NCBI GenBank assembly: GCA_025356505.1 | Contig: JANXSV010000086.1 | Location: 1-5,682, forward strand | Length of the DNA stretch: 5,682 nucleotides | Direction of reading: 5' to 3' | Source: Methylovirgula sp. | GTDB lineage: Bacteria; Pseudomonadota; Alphaproteobacteria; Rhizobiales; Beijerinckiaceae | In this document: one piece after another, positions 1 to 5,682 of the stretch | Layout of the letters: each line of letters begins with the position of its first letter | How positions within the stretch are numbered: the stretch's first letter is position 1 | Program-made: the position numbers and the translations under genes | The notes under the pieces: model-generated | What the model was told of the DNA's origin: nothing | Databases searched by the model: none | Seen by the model: only the letters and a program-made list of their open reading frames with translations

Positions 1-1282
1 ACAGGCTCGCCTCATCAAAAGGAGCCAACGCCTTGGGCTGATCCCATGACAGCGCACCACCAAGCGAGCGACCGCCTCCGCGTAATTTCGCCGGAAGCAA
101 GTCATCCCCCTGCTTGGCCAAATGCGGACCGGCGAAGCGGAGCAGCAGGCCACCTTTCTCGACAAATTTAGTCAAACCATCTGTCACATCCGGCGAAAAA
201 CCCGACCCATCCGCCAAAATGACAACGCCCGGCTCACGCTTGAGCAAATCCAAAATCGGTTGCGGCGCATCCGCCTTAGGCTCCACGATTTCGGCAAATG
301 GCGCGATAGCCCGCTTGAGGTAAAAAGCTGGATTGAGCAGATTTTGCTGTGACACATCGGAACTGACATCGGCAAATATGCCGACCTTGACCCGTCTTTT
401 GCTATCATCGGTCAGATACACTGCCGCGGCAGATGCCACACCGGCAATTTCGATGCGCGCAATTTCGTTTCTCAACTCCAACGGCAGATCGAGCACGGTT
501 TTTTGGGTTGTCGAAGCCGAAAAATCCAACGGATAGGTCGCCAGCAGCCGCGATTTTGCGTCCATCAAGCGCAAACTCTGTTTTGTGGCGGCAATTTTTG
601 ACGTCACGGTTGACACCGCCGTACCATCAAAATCGACTACGCCAAAGCTTGGCTTATCGTCCAAGAACACCTGAAGGGTTCCCAAGCGGGTCAAAGCACT
701 GGCAAAATCCCGCGCCAGTCCGGCCGCAAGCCCGTCGCTGAACCACATTATGTCAGCTTTCACCGGAACTGATTTTTCTATCTGCGCAAGCATCGGTGCA
801 TAGTCAAACCGCAAGGCTTTGGGCTTTGCAGCATCCAGACGCGTTATCGCCGCTGCCGCATCCGCGAAAACCAGCTCGCGCGCGGCCTCGGAGGTCAAAG
901 CCAGTGCCACAATCCTGCCGCCGCGCGCGGCCTCATTGATGGCGCGGCGCGCCAATGCCAGCCGCGTTTCCCAAGAAGGCGCAGATTGCCAACTATCATC
1001 GACGATGACCAGCAAGGGCCCGCTGCCCGCCGCGCCTGACCTTTGCCAAACCGGACCGGCCATGGCCAAAATGACGCTTGCGAGCATCACCAGCCGCAAC
1101 AGCAAAATCCACCACGGCGTATGTACCGGCGTTCTATGCTCAGCATCGGCATTCAAAAACAAATCTGCCGGCGGGAAAAACAAACGGCGAGCCGGAGGCG
1201 GCATGACGCGCAAAAGATAATACAGCGCCGGTAACACAACAAAAGAGGCCAAAACGAAAGGTGCGGCAAAGGTCAAACCCAT
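1..1282 (-). CDS. DUF4159-family membrane protein with BatA-like N-terminus, partial (N-terminal 427 codons)
   Basis: This is the third gene of the moxR unit. It starts at an ATG directly after the TGA of the DUF58 gene (TGAATG, no gap) and has no stop before the left edge, so its C-terminus, where the DUF4159 domain would lie, is missing. What is seen: a hydrophobic helix at about residues 4-24, a basic proline-rich loop (PPPARRLFFPP, 28-38), a second helix at about 57-78, then a VWA-like segment beginning LLVIVDDSWQS (90-100) with a later WFSDG strand (180-184). A second alpha/beta domain at about 298-390 (VKVGIFADVS; PGVVILADGSGF) resembles the class I glutamine-amidotransferase-like fold of this family, followed by a conserved-looking RSLGGALSWDQP (405-416). 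The two-anchor N-terminus is the 'aerotolerance regulator' BatA type. By the positive-inside rule the short arginine-rich loop is cytoplasmic and the large domain periplasmic (inference). Full-length relatives are roughly 900 residues or more. The VWA metal motif is not canonical. Role unknown; it is a plausible partner of the neighbouring MoxR ATPase. Confidence 0.88.
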   Translation of the reverse strand, partial: MGLTFAAPFVLASFVVLPALYYLLRVMPPPARRLFFPPADLFLNADAEHRTPVHTPWWILLLRLVMLASVILAMAGPVWQRSGAAGSGPLLVIVDDSWQSAPSWETRLALARRAINEAARGGRIVALALTSEAARELVFADAAAAITRLDAAKPKALRFDYAPMLAQIEKSVPVKADIMWFSDGLAAGLARDFASALTRLGTLQVFLDDKPSFGVVDFDGTAVSTVTSKIAATKQSLRLMDAKSRLLATYPLDFSASTTQKTVLDLPLELRNEIARIEIAGVASAAAVYLTDDSKRRVKVGIFADVSSDVSQQNLLNPAFYLKRAIAPFAEIVEPKADAPQPILDLLKREPGVVILADGSGFSPDVTDGLTKFVEKGGLLLRFAGPHLAKQGDDLLPAKLRGGGRSLGGALSWDQPKALAPFDEASL

Positions 1283-2161
1283 TCAAGCGCCCCCGCTTGA
1301 TAGCAAAGCCGCTACGCTGAGCAAACAGTGGGACTTGGAAGCATCGCTCCTGTGCGTGGTGACGCGCCAACCAAAGCGGGCCGCCAACGCCTGCAATCCG
1401 GCCATATGCGCGCCATAGGCGGCCAGATAGTCACCACGCGAAAGCTCGGCACGTCCCAGTTTCAAACGGGGTTTCGACTGCGCATCGGCGAATTCCACAT
1501 GACCGGAGAACGGATAGCTTTCCTCCTGAGGGTCAAAGATGCGCAGCAAAATACCCGTGGCGCCCTGCGACGCCAGAACCCTCATCCGTACCTCGATTTG
1601 ATGTAGCGGCGTCAAAAAATCGGAAATCCAAACCGCATGGGCGTTGCGTTGCAACGGATGCGCCTCAGGCAGTTTTTCAGATGCGCCCTGCCGCGCGAGA
1701 CTTTCCGCAACAAGCCGGATGATGTCACGGCTGGCGCTGGTTTTGCCGGTTCCCATCAGCCCCACCCGCTCACCACCGCGCACCAAAACATCAGCAAGCG
1801 CCAGAGCCATGATAATTGCACTATCCGACTTGATCTCATGATTTGCCGACGAAAACCGCATCGACGCCGCCCGGTCCACCCAAATCCACGCATTTTGCGC
1901 CGATTGCCACTCACGTTCTTTTAAAATCACATGTTCAGACCGCGCAGAACGTCGCCAGTCAATTTGGGAAGCCGGATCACCCGCCATATAGTGCCGAAAT
2001 TGCCAAAACTGATCGCCTGAACCGGACATCCGCCGCCCGTGCAGCCCATAAGCCACGCTCGCGGCCACCTTCTGCGCCCGCAACGTCAGTGCAGGTAAGC
2101 GCGAGGCCAACAGGCTGGCATCTGCTGCAAGCTCTGATACGGGCGCTGAGTGCAAATTCAC
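1283..2161 (-). CDS. DUF58 domain-containing protein (VWA-like, soluble)
   Basis: The product is a 292-residue protein of the short, soluble DUF58 type. The family signature is clear: QFWQFRHYMAGDPASQIDWRRSAR (from about 51) followed by the conserved K81-E82 (HVILKERE). A VWA-like core follows: WIWVDRAASM (92-101) as the first strand with the metal-site loop, and AVWISDF (176-182) as the later strand with an Asp. No membrane segment or signal peptide is visible. The start is GTG at 2161, which forms a GTGA overlap with the moxR stop, pointing to translational coupling; the stop abuts the ATG of the DUF4159 gene. DUF58 proteins are regularly encoded next to MoxR ATPases and are thought to be client or adaptor proteins of the chaperone; no biochemical activity is firmly established. 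Oddity: the canonical DxSxS metal motif reads D96-R-A98-A-S100, so the middle serine is alanine. Family assignment is strong; function is inferred from context. Confidence 0.93.
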   Translation of the reverse strand: MNLHSAPVSELAADASLLASRLPALTLRAQKVAASVAYGLHGRRMSGSGDQFWQFRHYMAGDPASQIDWRRSARSEHVILKEREWQSAQNAWIWVDRAASMRFSSANHEIKSDSAIIMALALADVLVRGGERVGLMGTGKTSASRDIIRLVAESLARQGASEKLPEAHPLQRNAHAVWISDFLTPLHQIEVRMRVLASQGATGILLRIFDPQEESYPFSGHVEFADAQSKPRLKLGRAELSRGDYLAAYGAHMAGLQALAARFGWRVTTHRSDASKSHCLLSVAALLSSGGA

Positions 2162-3198
2162 TTCAACGCCTTTTGCACCAACTGGGCGATGACGCCCTCA
2201 ACGCTCATGCCTTCGGCGCGGGCGCTGAAATTCAAAGCCATACGGTGTTTGAGAACGGGTTCGGCCAAGGCGCTCACATCTTCAAGCGAAGGCGCCAACC
2301 TCCCCTGCAACAAGGCGCGGGCGCGAACCGCAAGGGTCAGCGCTTGTGCGGCGCGCGGTCCCGGCGCCCAGGCAATATGCCGTGCCAGATGCGCGTCACC
2401 ATCGGCGCGGCCCAGCCGCACGACATCAAGAATGGCCTCAATCACCCGCTCGCCAAGTGGCATATGCCGCACCAATGTCTGAATGTGCATCAGTTCGGCG
2501 GCGCTCAAAATGGTAGATGCTTCGACGGTTGCCGCACCTGTGGTCTCGATCAAAATTCGGCGCTCGGTGTCCCGGTCAGGATAATGCACATCTATCTGAC
2601 ACAGAAACCGGTCCAGCTGAGCTTCCGGCAAAGGATAAGTGCCCTCCTGCTCCAGCGGGTTTTGCGTGGCAAGCACATGAAACGGCCGCGGCAGGCCATG
2701 CCGCACGCCCGCCACAGAAACCTCCTGCTCCTGCATTGCCTGCAACAAAGCCGACTGGGTGCGCGGACTGGCGCGGTTGATTTCATCCGCCATCAGCAAT
2801 TGACAGAACACGGGCCCGCGCAAAAATCGGAAGCTCTTGGAACCATTATTGTCTTCCAAAACTTCGGACCCGAGTATGTCCGCCGGCATAAGGTCGGGTG
2901 TGAACTGCACCCGTTTGGACTCGAGCCCCAGCACTGTCCCGATGGTTTCCACCAGCTTGGTCTTGGCTAGCCCCGGCAGGCCCACAAGCAAGCCATGACC
3001 GCCTGCCAGAAGGGTTACCAACGCCAGTTCAACCAGCTTGGACTGGCCAAGAATAACCTTGGAGATTTCCGCTTGCGCGAGGGCCAGACGCGGGACTGCC
3101 GCATCGATCGCAGCCACGATGGTCGCCGCTTGTGGGCTGGCAAGGTTATGTTGCGGGCTGGTCTGCAGTTTGGTGTCTAAATTGTCTTGGCCACTCAA
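2158..3198 (-). CDS. MoxR-family AAA+ ATPase
   Basis: The product is a 346-residue AAA+ ATPase of the MoxR family, cytoplasmic and probably oligomeric. Motifs in order: N-terminal helical segment with VILGQ (48-52); Walker A GLPGLAKT (73-80), the MoxR variant with Ala where classical P-loops have Gly; the family stretch RVQFTPDLMPADILG (96-110); Walker B LLMADEINRASP (134-145) with D138-E139; sensor 1 ATQNP (177-181); the LPEAQLDRF box with R197 as likely arginine finger; and sensor 2 GPRAA with R282 in the C-terminal lid. Length is normal and all catalytic residues are present, so it should be active. It is the first gene of the minus-strand unit and overlaps the DUF58 gene by four bases. 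The start is TTG at 3198: an in-frame TAG lies shortly upstream with no ATG or GTG between, the next in-frame GTG is codon 28, and a GGAG sits eight bases before the TTG. MoxR ATPases are regarded as chaperones that mature or remodel VWA-containing partners; the partners here are probably the two downstream products (inference). The specific target process is unknown. Confidence 0.95.
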   Translation of the reverse strand: MSGQDNLDTKLQTSPQHNLASPQAATIVAAIDAAVPRLALAQAEISKVILGQSKLVELALVTLLAGGHGLLVGLPGLAKTKLVETIGTVLGLESKRVQFTPDLMPADILGSEVLEDNNGSKSFRFLRGPVFCQLLMADEINRASPRTQSALLQAMQEQEVSVAGVRHGLPRPFHVLATQNPLEQEGTYPLPEAQLDRFLCQIDVHYPDRDTERRILIETTGAATVEASTILSAAELMHIQTLVRHMPLGERVIEAILDVVRLGRADGDAHLARHIAWAPGPRAAQALTLAVRARALLQGRLAPSLEDVSALAEPVLKHRMALNFSARAEGMSVEGVIAQLVQKALK

Positions 3199-3204
3199 AA
3201 TGCA

Positions 3205-3210
3205 CTCTCC
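3205..3210 (-). promoter_or_regulatory. Shine-Dalgarno of the moxR gene
   Basis: Read on the minus strand this is GGAGAG, with eight bases between the GGAG core and the TTG at 3198-3196. It is the only purine-rich site matching the anti-SD nearby, and it supports the unusual TTG start over the ATT one codon upstream or the GTG at codon 28. Confidence 0.65.
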
Positions 3211-3239
3211 GCTTTGGTTATTCTAAAGGTCACGCCCAA

Positions 3240-3252
3240 CCCTACATTAGGG
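3240..3252. repeat. Short inverted repeat CCCTA-N3-TAGGG, possible operator
   Basis: Perfect 5-base arms flank a 3-base spacer between the divergent genes. The position, just upstream of the candidate moxR -10 element, would suit a repressor or activator site. Arms this short occur by chance, and no known regulator consensus is recognised. Confidence 0.25.
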
Positions 3253-3365
3253 CCTGAAATCGGAAAGTCGATCTTTGCAGTTCGTGCAACACACGGCTTG
3301 GTTCATGAGGCGACGTGTTCACCAGACCTTCCATTAGCTGCATGTGATTTGCGGCCTGTGTTAAA

Positions 3366-3998
3366 ATGATGGCAGAACAGATCACTAAACTTCGCGAGTC
3401 CCTGATGACGCCAAACGATCCTGCTGCGCCCGACCCTTTCGCCTTTGATGCGCTGGTCGGCAAAGCCAATGCCAGTGTAGCTGGCAAACGCGGACCCGCG
3501 CCGGTTCACCTTTGGAACCCGCCATTTTGCGGCAACATCGATATGCGGATCGCCCGGGATGGCACATGGTTTTACAACCAATCGCCCATCGGACGCCTGC
3601 CGATGGTGCAATTGTTTTCATCCATTCTGCGGCGTGACGGCGAGGACTACTTTCTGGTGACCCCGGTTGAAAAGGTCGGAATCATTGTCGATGACGCGCC
3701 TTTTCTGGCAATCCGGATGCGGATGGAGGCGGAAAAACTTATCTTCACCACCAATGTCGAGGATGATGTCGAAGCCGATCAGCTTCATCCGCTGCGCTTT
3801 GAGATTGAAGCTGGCGGCGGCTTGAAGCCCTATATTCTTGTGCGCGACAATCTGTGGGCGCTAGTCAAGCGCGCGCTGTTTTATGATCTGGTGGCTCTGG
3901 GCGAAACCCGTGATGTCGATGGCGTTGCCATGTTTGGCGTGACATCGCACGGGACATTTTTTGCCATGGCTACAGCCGCTGAAATTGAAGCCCTTTAG
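3366..3998 (+). CDS. DUF1285 domain-containing protein
   Basis: The product has 210 residues, near the usual length for DUF1285 proteins, with no signal peptide or membrane helix, so it is presumably cytoplasmic. The family signatures are clear: PVHLWNPPFCGNIDMRIARDGTWFY (from 46), PIGRLPMVQLFSSILRRDG (74-92), YFLVTPVEKVGIIVDDAPF (from 95), HPLRFEIE (141-148) and a C-terminal ALFYDLV...FGVTSHGTFFAM (170-201). As I remember the family, this last block usually reads GVWS-G-FFP; here T193 and A200 replace the Trp and Pro, a small divergence. The start is uncertain: ATG codons at 3366 and 3369 both lack a good Shine-Dalgarno, and the conserved domain begins only near residue 28, so an internal ATG at 3405 is possible. 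The gene leads the plus-strand operon, and its TAG is followed directly by the ATG of the NUDIX gene. The biochemical role is unknown; nothing in the sequence points to a catalytic centre. Confidence 0.9.
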   Translation: MMAEQITKLRESLMTPNDPAAPDPFAFDALVGKANASVAGKRGPAPVHLWNPPFCGNIDMRIARDGTWFYNQSPIGRLPMVQLFSSILRRDGEDYFLVTPVEKVGIIVDDAPFLAIRMRMEAEKLIFTTNVEDDVEADQLHPLRFEIEAGGGLKPYILVRDNLWALVKRALFYDLVALGETRDVDGVAMFGVTSHGTFFAMATAAEIEAL

Positions 3999-4601
3999 AT
4001 GACCCTGGAAGACATCCGCTGCCTCATGGCGAGATCTTTGCCGCCGGAAACCTTCTATGCCGGTGACCATCTGCTCAATCCGGACGTTTTTGATGCGTCC
4101 GCCCTCGAAACATCGAAGCCCGCCGCAGTGCTTATCGGCCTGATAACCCGCGATGATACACTCCATGTTTTGCTCACCCAGCGTGCTGATGGCTTGCGAA
4201 ATCATTCCGGTCAGGTTGCCTTTCCCGGCGGACGCCTCGACGCCGGTGAAACGCCACATCAGGCCGCACTGCGCGAAACATTTGAAGAAGTGGGCATAGC
4301 TCCCGAATTTATAAAGCTGCTGGGAGACCTGCCGCCCTATTTGTCCGGCACAGGCTATCTCATCCATCCGGTCGTGGCGGCACTCGACAATGGCATATCG
4401 CTCAAACTCAATGCCGCCGAAGTGCAGGAAGCCTTCGAGGTGCCGCTAACGTTCCTGCTCGACGCGAGTAATCACCAAACCCAGTCGCGGGTGTGGAATG
4501 GCAAAACACGATATTTCTATGCAATGCCCTACCATCAGCGCTATATTTGGGGCGTAACCGCCGGCATCATCCGCGCGCTCTACGAAAGGTTGAAACCTTA
4601 G
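3999..4601 (+). CDS. NUDIX hydrolase, CoA pyrophosphatase family
   Basis: This 200-residue NUDIX hydrolase is predicted to split coenzyme A or its derivatives into 4'-phosphopantetheine (or acyl form) and 3',5'-ADP. The Nudix box is complete: G78-x5-E84-x7-R92-E93-T-F-E96-E97-V-G99-I100, with E93, E96 and E97 as metal ligands. Immediately before it is the CoA-specific signature, LLTQRADGLRNHSGQVAFPGG (58-78), matching the LLTxR...R.H.G...FPGG pattern of the NudL/YeaB and Pcd1 group. This makes CoA pyrophosphatase much more likely than a generic NUDIX activity. Downstream PPYLSGTGYLIHPVVA (112-127) also fits the family. No membrane helix is seen. It begins directly after the stop of DUF1285 (TAG|ATG) and ends directly before the ATG of DUF6111, so all three are probably translated in a coupled manner. 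A GAAG about ten bases upstream is the only, weak, Shine-Dalgarno candidate. A housekeeping or CoA-turnover role is inferred from family. Confidence 0.93.
   Translation: MTLEDIRCLMARSLPPETFYAGDHLLNPDVFDASALETSKPAAVLIGLITRDDTLHVLLTQRADGLRNHSGQVAFPGGRLDAGETPHQAALRETFEEVGIAPEFIKLLGDLPPYLSGTGYLIHPVVAALDNGISLKLNAAEVQEAFEVPLTFLLDASNHQTQSRVWNGKTRYFYAMPYHQRYIWGVTAGIIRALYERLKP
4586..4599 (+). repeat. Perfect inverted repeat AAGGTT-GA-AACCTT before the DUF6111 start
   Basis: Six-base perfect arms with a two-base spacer span the last codons of the NUDIX gene and end three bases before the ATG at 4602. In RNA this could form a small stem (AAGGT/ACCTT with a four-base loop) covering the AAGG that is the nearest Shine-Dalgarno-like sequence. 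It is A/T-containing and short, so it may be chance or only weakly affect initiation. Confidence 0.25.
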
Positions 4602-4865
4602 ATGCTTCGCGTTCTCCTTGAGCTCATAGGCGCTTTCACGCTCCCCTTTCTGGTCTATGCGCTGGCCTTACGCCTGCGGCGCGGCTTAAACCTCACGCGT
4701 AAAGAATGGACCCAGGATATCGTATTCAGCCTTGGTCTGATGGGCCTTGCATTATGCCTGGCGATTTTGCTGGCATTTTTCCTGTTTGCGGAACGCGGGC
4801 GCGGAACTTATGTGCCCGCCCATATCGAAAACGGGCAGGTCATTCCGGGTCACATCGAAAAATGA
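4602..4865 (+). CDS. Small two-helix membrane protein, DUF6111 family
   Basis: The 87-residue product has two hydrophobic segments, about residues 5-24 (LLELIGAFTLPFLVYALAL) and 41-63 (VFSLGLMGLALCLAILLAFFLF), joined by a basic loop (RLRRGLNLTRKEW). By the positive-inside rule the loop is cytoplasmic and both termini face the periplasm (inference). The hydrophilic tail GTYVPAHIENGQVIPGH (68-84) is the recognisable family hallmark and presumably the functional part. No catalytic motif is evident and the role is unknown. Its ATG follows the NUDIX stop with no gap, and its end overlaps the CCA transferase start as ATGA. In alphaproteobacteria this family is commonly placed between a CoA pyrophosphatase and the CCA transferase, which supports the gene being real despite its size. 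Confidence 0.87.
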   Translation: MLRVLLELIGAFTLPFLVYALALRLRRGLNLTRKEWTQDIVFSLGLMGLALCLAILLAFFLFAERGRGTYVPAHIENGQVIPGHIEK

Positions 4866-5682
4866 AGCGCGATTTCGCATTTCTCGCTCAGCCGGATTTG
4901 CAAAAGGTATTGCGCGGCCTGGGGAAGAGCCATGAGGCCCGCGTGGTCGGCGGGGCGGTGCGTAATGCCCTTATGGATTTGCCCGTCGCCGATATCGATC
5001 TTGGCACCACGGCCACGCCGGACGAAGTCATGGCCATCGCCAGCGTCAACGGATGGCGCGCTCTGCCCACCGGCATCGCCCACGGCACGATCACACTGAT
5101 CTGCGACGGCCATACGTTTGAGGTCACAACCCTGCGCGAAGACGTCGCAACTGACGGTCGCCACGCGGAAGTGCTGTTCGGCACTGATTTCGTTGCCGAT
5201 GCGCAGCGCCGCGATTTCACTGTAAACGCGATGTCGGTTTCCGCCGATGGCACTTTGCATGACTACACCAATGGCGAGGCGGACCTTGCCGCGCGCAACA
5301 TTCGCTTCATCGGCAATGCAGACACCCGCATCAAGGAGGATTATCTCCGAATTCTGCGGTTTTTTCGATTTGCCTCGGCCTATGGCGAAGGTCCGCTTGA
5401 CCCCGATGCACTGCACGCCATCATCAACAATCGTTTTGGCTTGAAGCGCATCTCGAAAGAGCGCATCGGTCATGAAATTTTAAAAACGCTGCTCACCCGC
5501 CGTGCGCCGTTTGTGTTCAGAACGATGAGCGACACCGGCATATTACAGCAAATCCTGAGCGGCATAGGCAATCCTGCGCGGCTTGATCGCTATATCGCAC
5601 TCGACGCTTACGCCGGACGCCAACCCGACGCCATCGCCCGGCTGGCCGCACTCGCACTGTTCTCCACAAACGACATCCCGCG
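4862..5682 (+). CDS. cca: CCA tRNA nucleotidyltransferase (class II, poly(A) polymerase-like family), partial (N-terminal 273 codons)
   Basis: The enzyme adds or repairs the CCA 3' end of tRNAs from CTP and ATP in the cytoplasm. The catalytic head is complete in the window: VVGGAVRNALM (28-38) with the G30-G31 and R34 signature, the metal-binding pair D44-x-D46 in VADIDLGTTATP (42-53), then FEVTTLRED (86-94), RRDFTVNAM (116-124), the LHDYTNGEADLAARNIRFIG segment (from 132), EDYLRILRFFRFAS (159-172) that includes the base-selecting helix, and ISKERIGHEILKTL (197-210). It is open at the right edge; alphaproteobacterial members run to about 400 residues, so the body and tail are missing. No frameshift or stop occurs in the 273 codons seen. 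The ATG overlaps the DUF6111 stop (ATGA), indicating coupling. CCA-adding, rather than poly(A) polymerase, activity is the family default in alphaproteobacteria, but head motifs alone do not separate the two completely. Confidence 0.93.
   Translation, partial: MKRDFAFLAQPDLQKVLRGLGKSHEARVVGGAVRNALMDLPVADIDLGTTATPDEVMAIASVNGWRALPTGIAHGTITLICDGHTFEVTTLREDVATDGRHAEVLFGTDFVADAQRRDFTVNAMSVSADGTLHDYTNGEADLAARNIRFIGNADTRIKEDYLRILRFFRFASAYGEGPLDPDALHAIINNRFGLKRISKERIGHEILKTLLTRRAPFVFRTMSDTGILQQILSGIGNPARLDRYIALDAYAGRQPDAIARLAALALFSTNDIP

Larger units (their letters stand above)
3199..3365. promoter_or_regulatory. Divergent intergenic region between moxR and DUF1285 operons
   Basis: These 167 bases are the only non-coding stretch of any size and must hold the promoters of both divergent units unless a promoter lies inside a gene. 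On the minus strand a TAGAAT at 3225-3220 could be a -10 element for moxR, giving a leader of about 15 bases that just fits the Shine-Dalgarno. No convincing -35 hexamer accompanies it at 17 bases. A perfect inverted repeat CCCTA-CAT-TAGGG lies at 3240-3252, where that -35 would be. On the plus strand I see no clear sigma70-type pair and no strong ribosome-binding site before 3366. The region carries no RNA gene that I can recognise, no terminator and no riboswitch. That it contains promoters is strongly implied by gene layout; the specific elements are weak candidates. Confidence 0.5.

Noticed and set aside
1739..1762. Walker A-like match (GLMGTGKT, residues 134-141) inside the DUF58 protein
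   Set aside because: It fits GxxxxGKT by pattern, but it lies in the VWA-like fold of a DUF58 protein where relatives have a GERVGL segment followed by variable sequence, and there is no Walker B or other NTPase motif. Most likely chance.
1843..2970. Long plus-strand open frame of 375 codons antisense to the DUF58 and moxR genes
   Set aside because: It spans two well-supported genes on the other strand, has no recognisable domain, and its composition (rich in Arg, Pro, His, Gln, Ala) is that of an antisense shadow in GC-rich DNA.
3260..3280. Possible small hairpin (AAAG-N5-CTTT) in the intergenic region as a terminator
   Set aside because: The stem is four A/T-rich pairs with no T-run, and both flanking genes diverge, so no terminator is expected here.
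3861..4367. Minus-strand open frame of 168 codons opposite DUF1285 and the NUDIX gene
   Set aside because: It lies opposite motif-bearing genes, crosses their junction, and shows no domain, so it is a shadow frame.
4850..5473. Minus-strand open frame of 207 codons opposite the CCA transferase gene
   Set aside because: The plus strand encodes all catalytic head motifs of the CCA transferase here; the opposite frame has no recognisable features.
1..5682. Mobile elements, CRISPR arrays, tRNA/rRNA genes, phage genes or horizontally acquired islands
   Set aside because: No transposase or integrase, no regularly spaced repeats, no tRNA-like cloverleaf, and codon use and composition look uniform across the window.

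Overview
The window looks like chromosomal DNA from an alphaproteobacterium, most likely of the Hyphomicrobiales (Rhizobiales). The basis is the gene set and order (moxR–DUF58–DUF4159 diverging from DUF1285–CoA pyrophosphatase–DUF6111–CCA transferase), the moderately high GC content, and protein sequences typical of that order. This placement rests on recognised family signatures and remembered synteny, not on a search. The window is almost entirely coding: six junctions or ends are tight, and the only real intergenic stretch is 3199-3365.

Left arm (minus strand, 3198 down to 1): a three-gene transcription unit. A MoxR-type AAA+ ATPase (TTG start) overlaps a DUF58 protein (GTG start) by four bases. 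The DUF58 gene is followed with no gap by the N-terminal 427 codons of a large membrane-anchored DUF4159-type protein, which runs off the left edge. This is the classic MoxR / DUF58 / BatA-like module. The ATPase is thought to act as a chaperone on proteins with von Willebrand A (VWA) folds. In both VWA-like proteins here the metal-binding (MIDAS) motif is imperfect.

Centre (3199-3365): a 167-base divergent promoter region. It holds a good Shine-Dalgarno for moxR, a possible -10 element and a short perfect inverted repeat.

Right arm (plus strand, 3366 to the right edge): DUF1285 protein, NUDIX CoA pyrophosphatase, a small two-helix membrane protein (DUF6111) and CCA tRNA nucleotidyltransferase (cut by the right edge). 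The first two junctions are exactly TAG|ATG with no spacer, and the third is an ATGA overlap, so these four genes are almost certainly co-transcribed and translationally coupled. Two have clear biochemistry (nucleotide-derivative hydrolysis and tRNA 3'-end synthesis or repair). Two are conserved families without established roles.

I found no mobile elements, CRISPR arrays, RNA genes or signs of recent transfer. The window is an ordinary conserved core region. Its interest lies in the poorly understood MoxR/VWA module, the two domains of unknown function in the right-hand operon, and a few sequence-level oddities.
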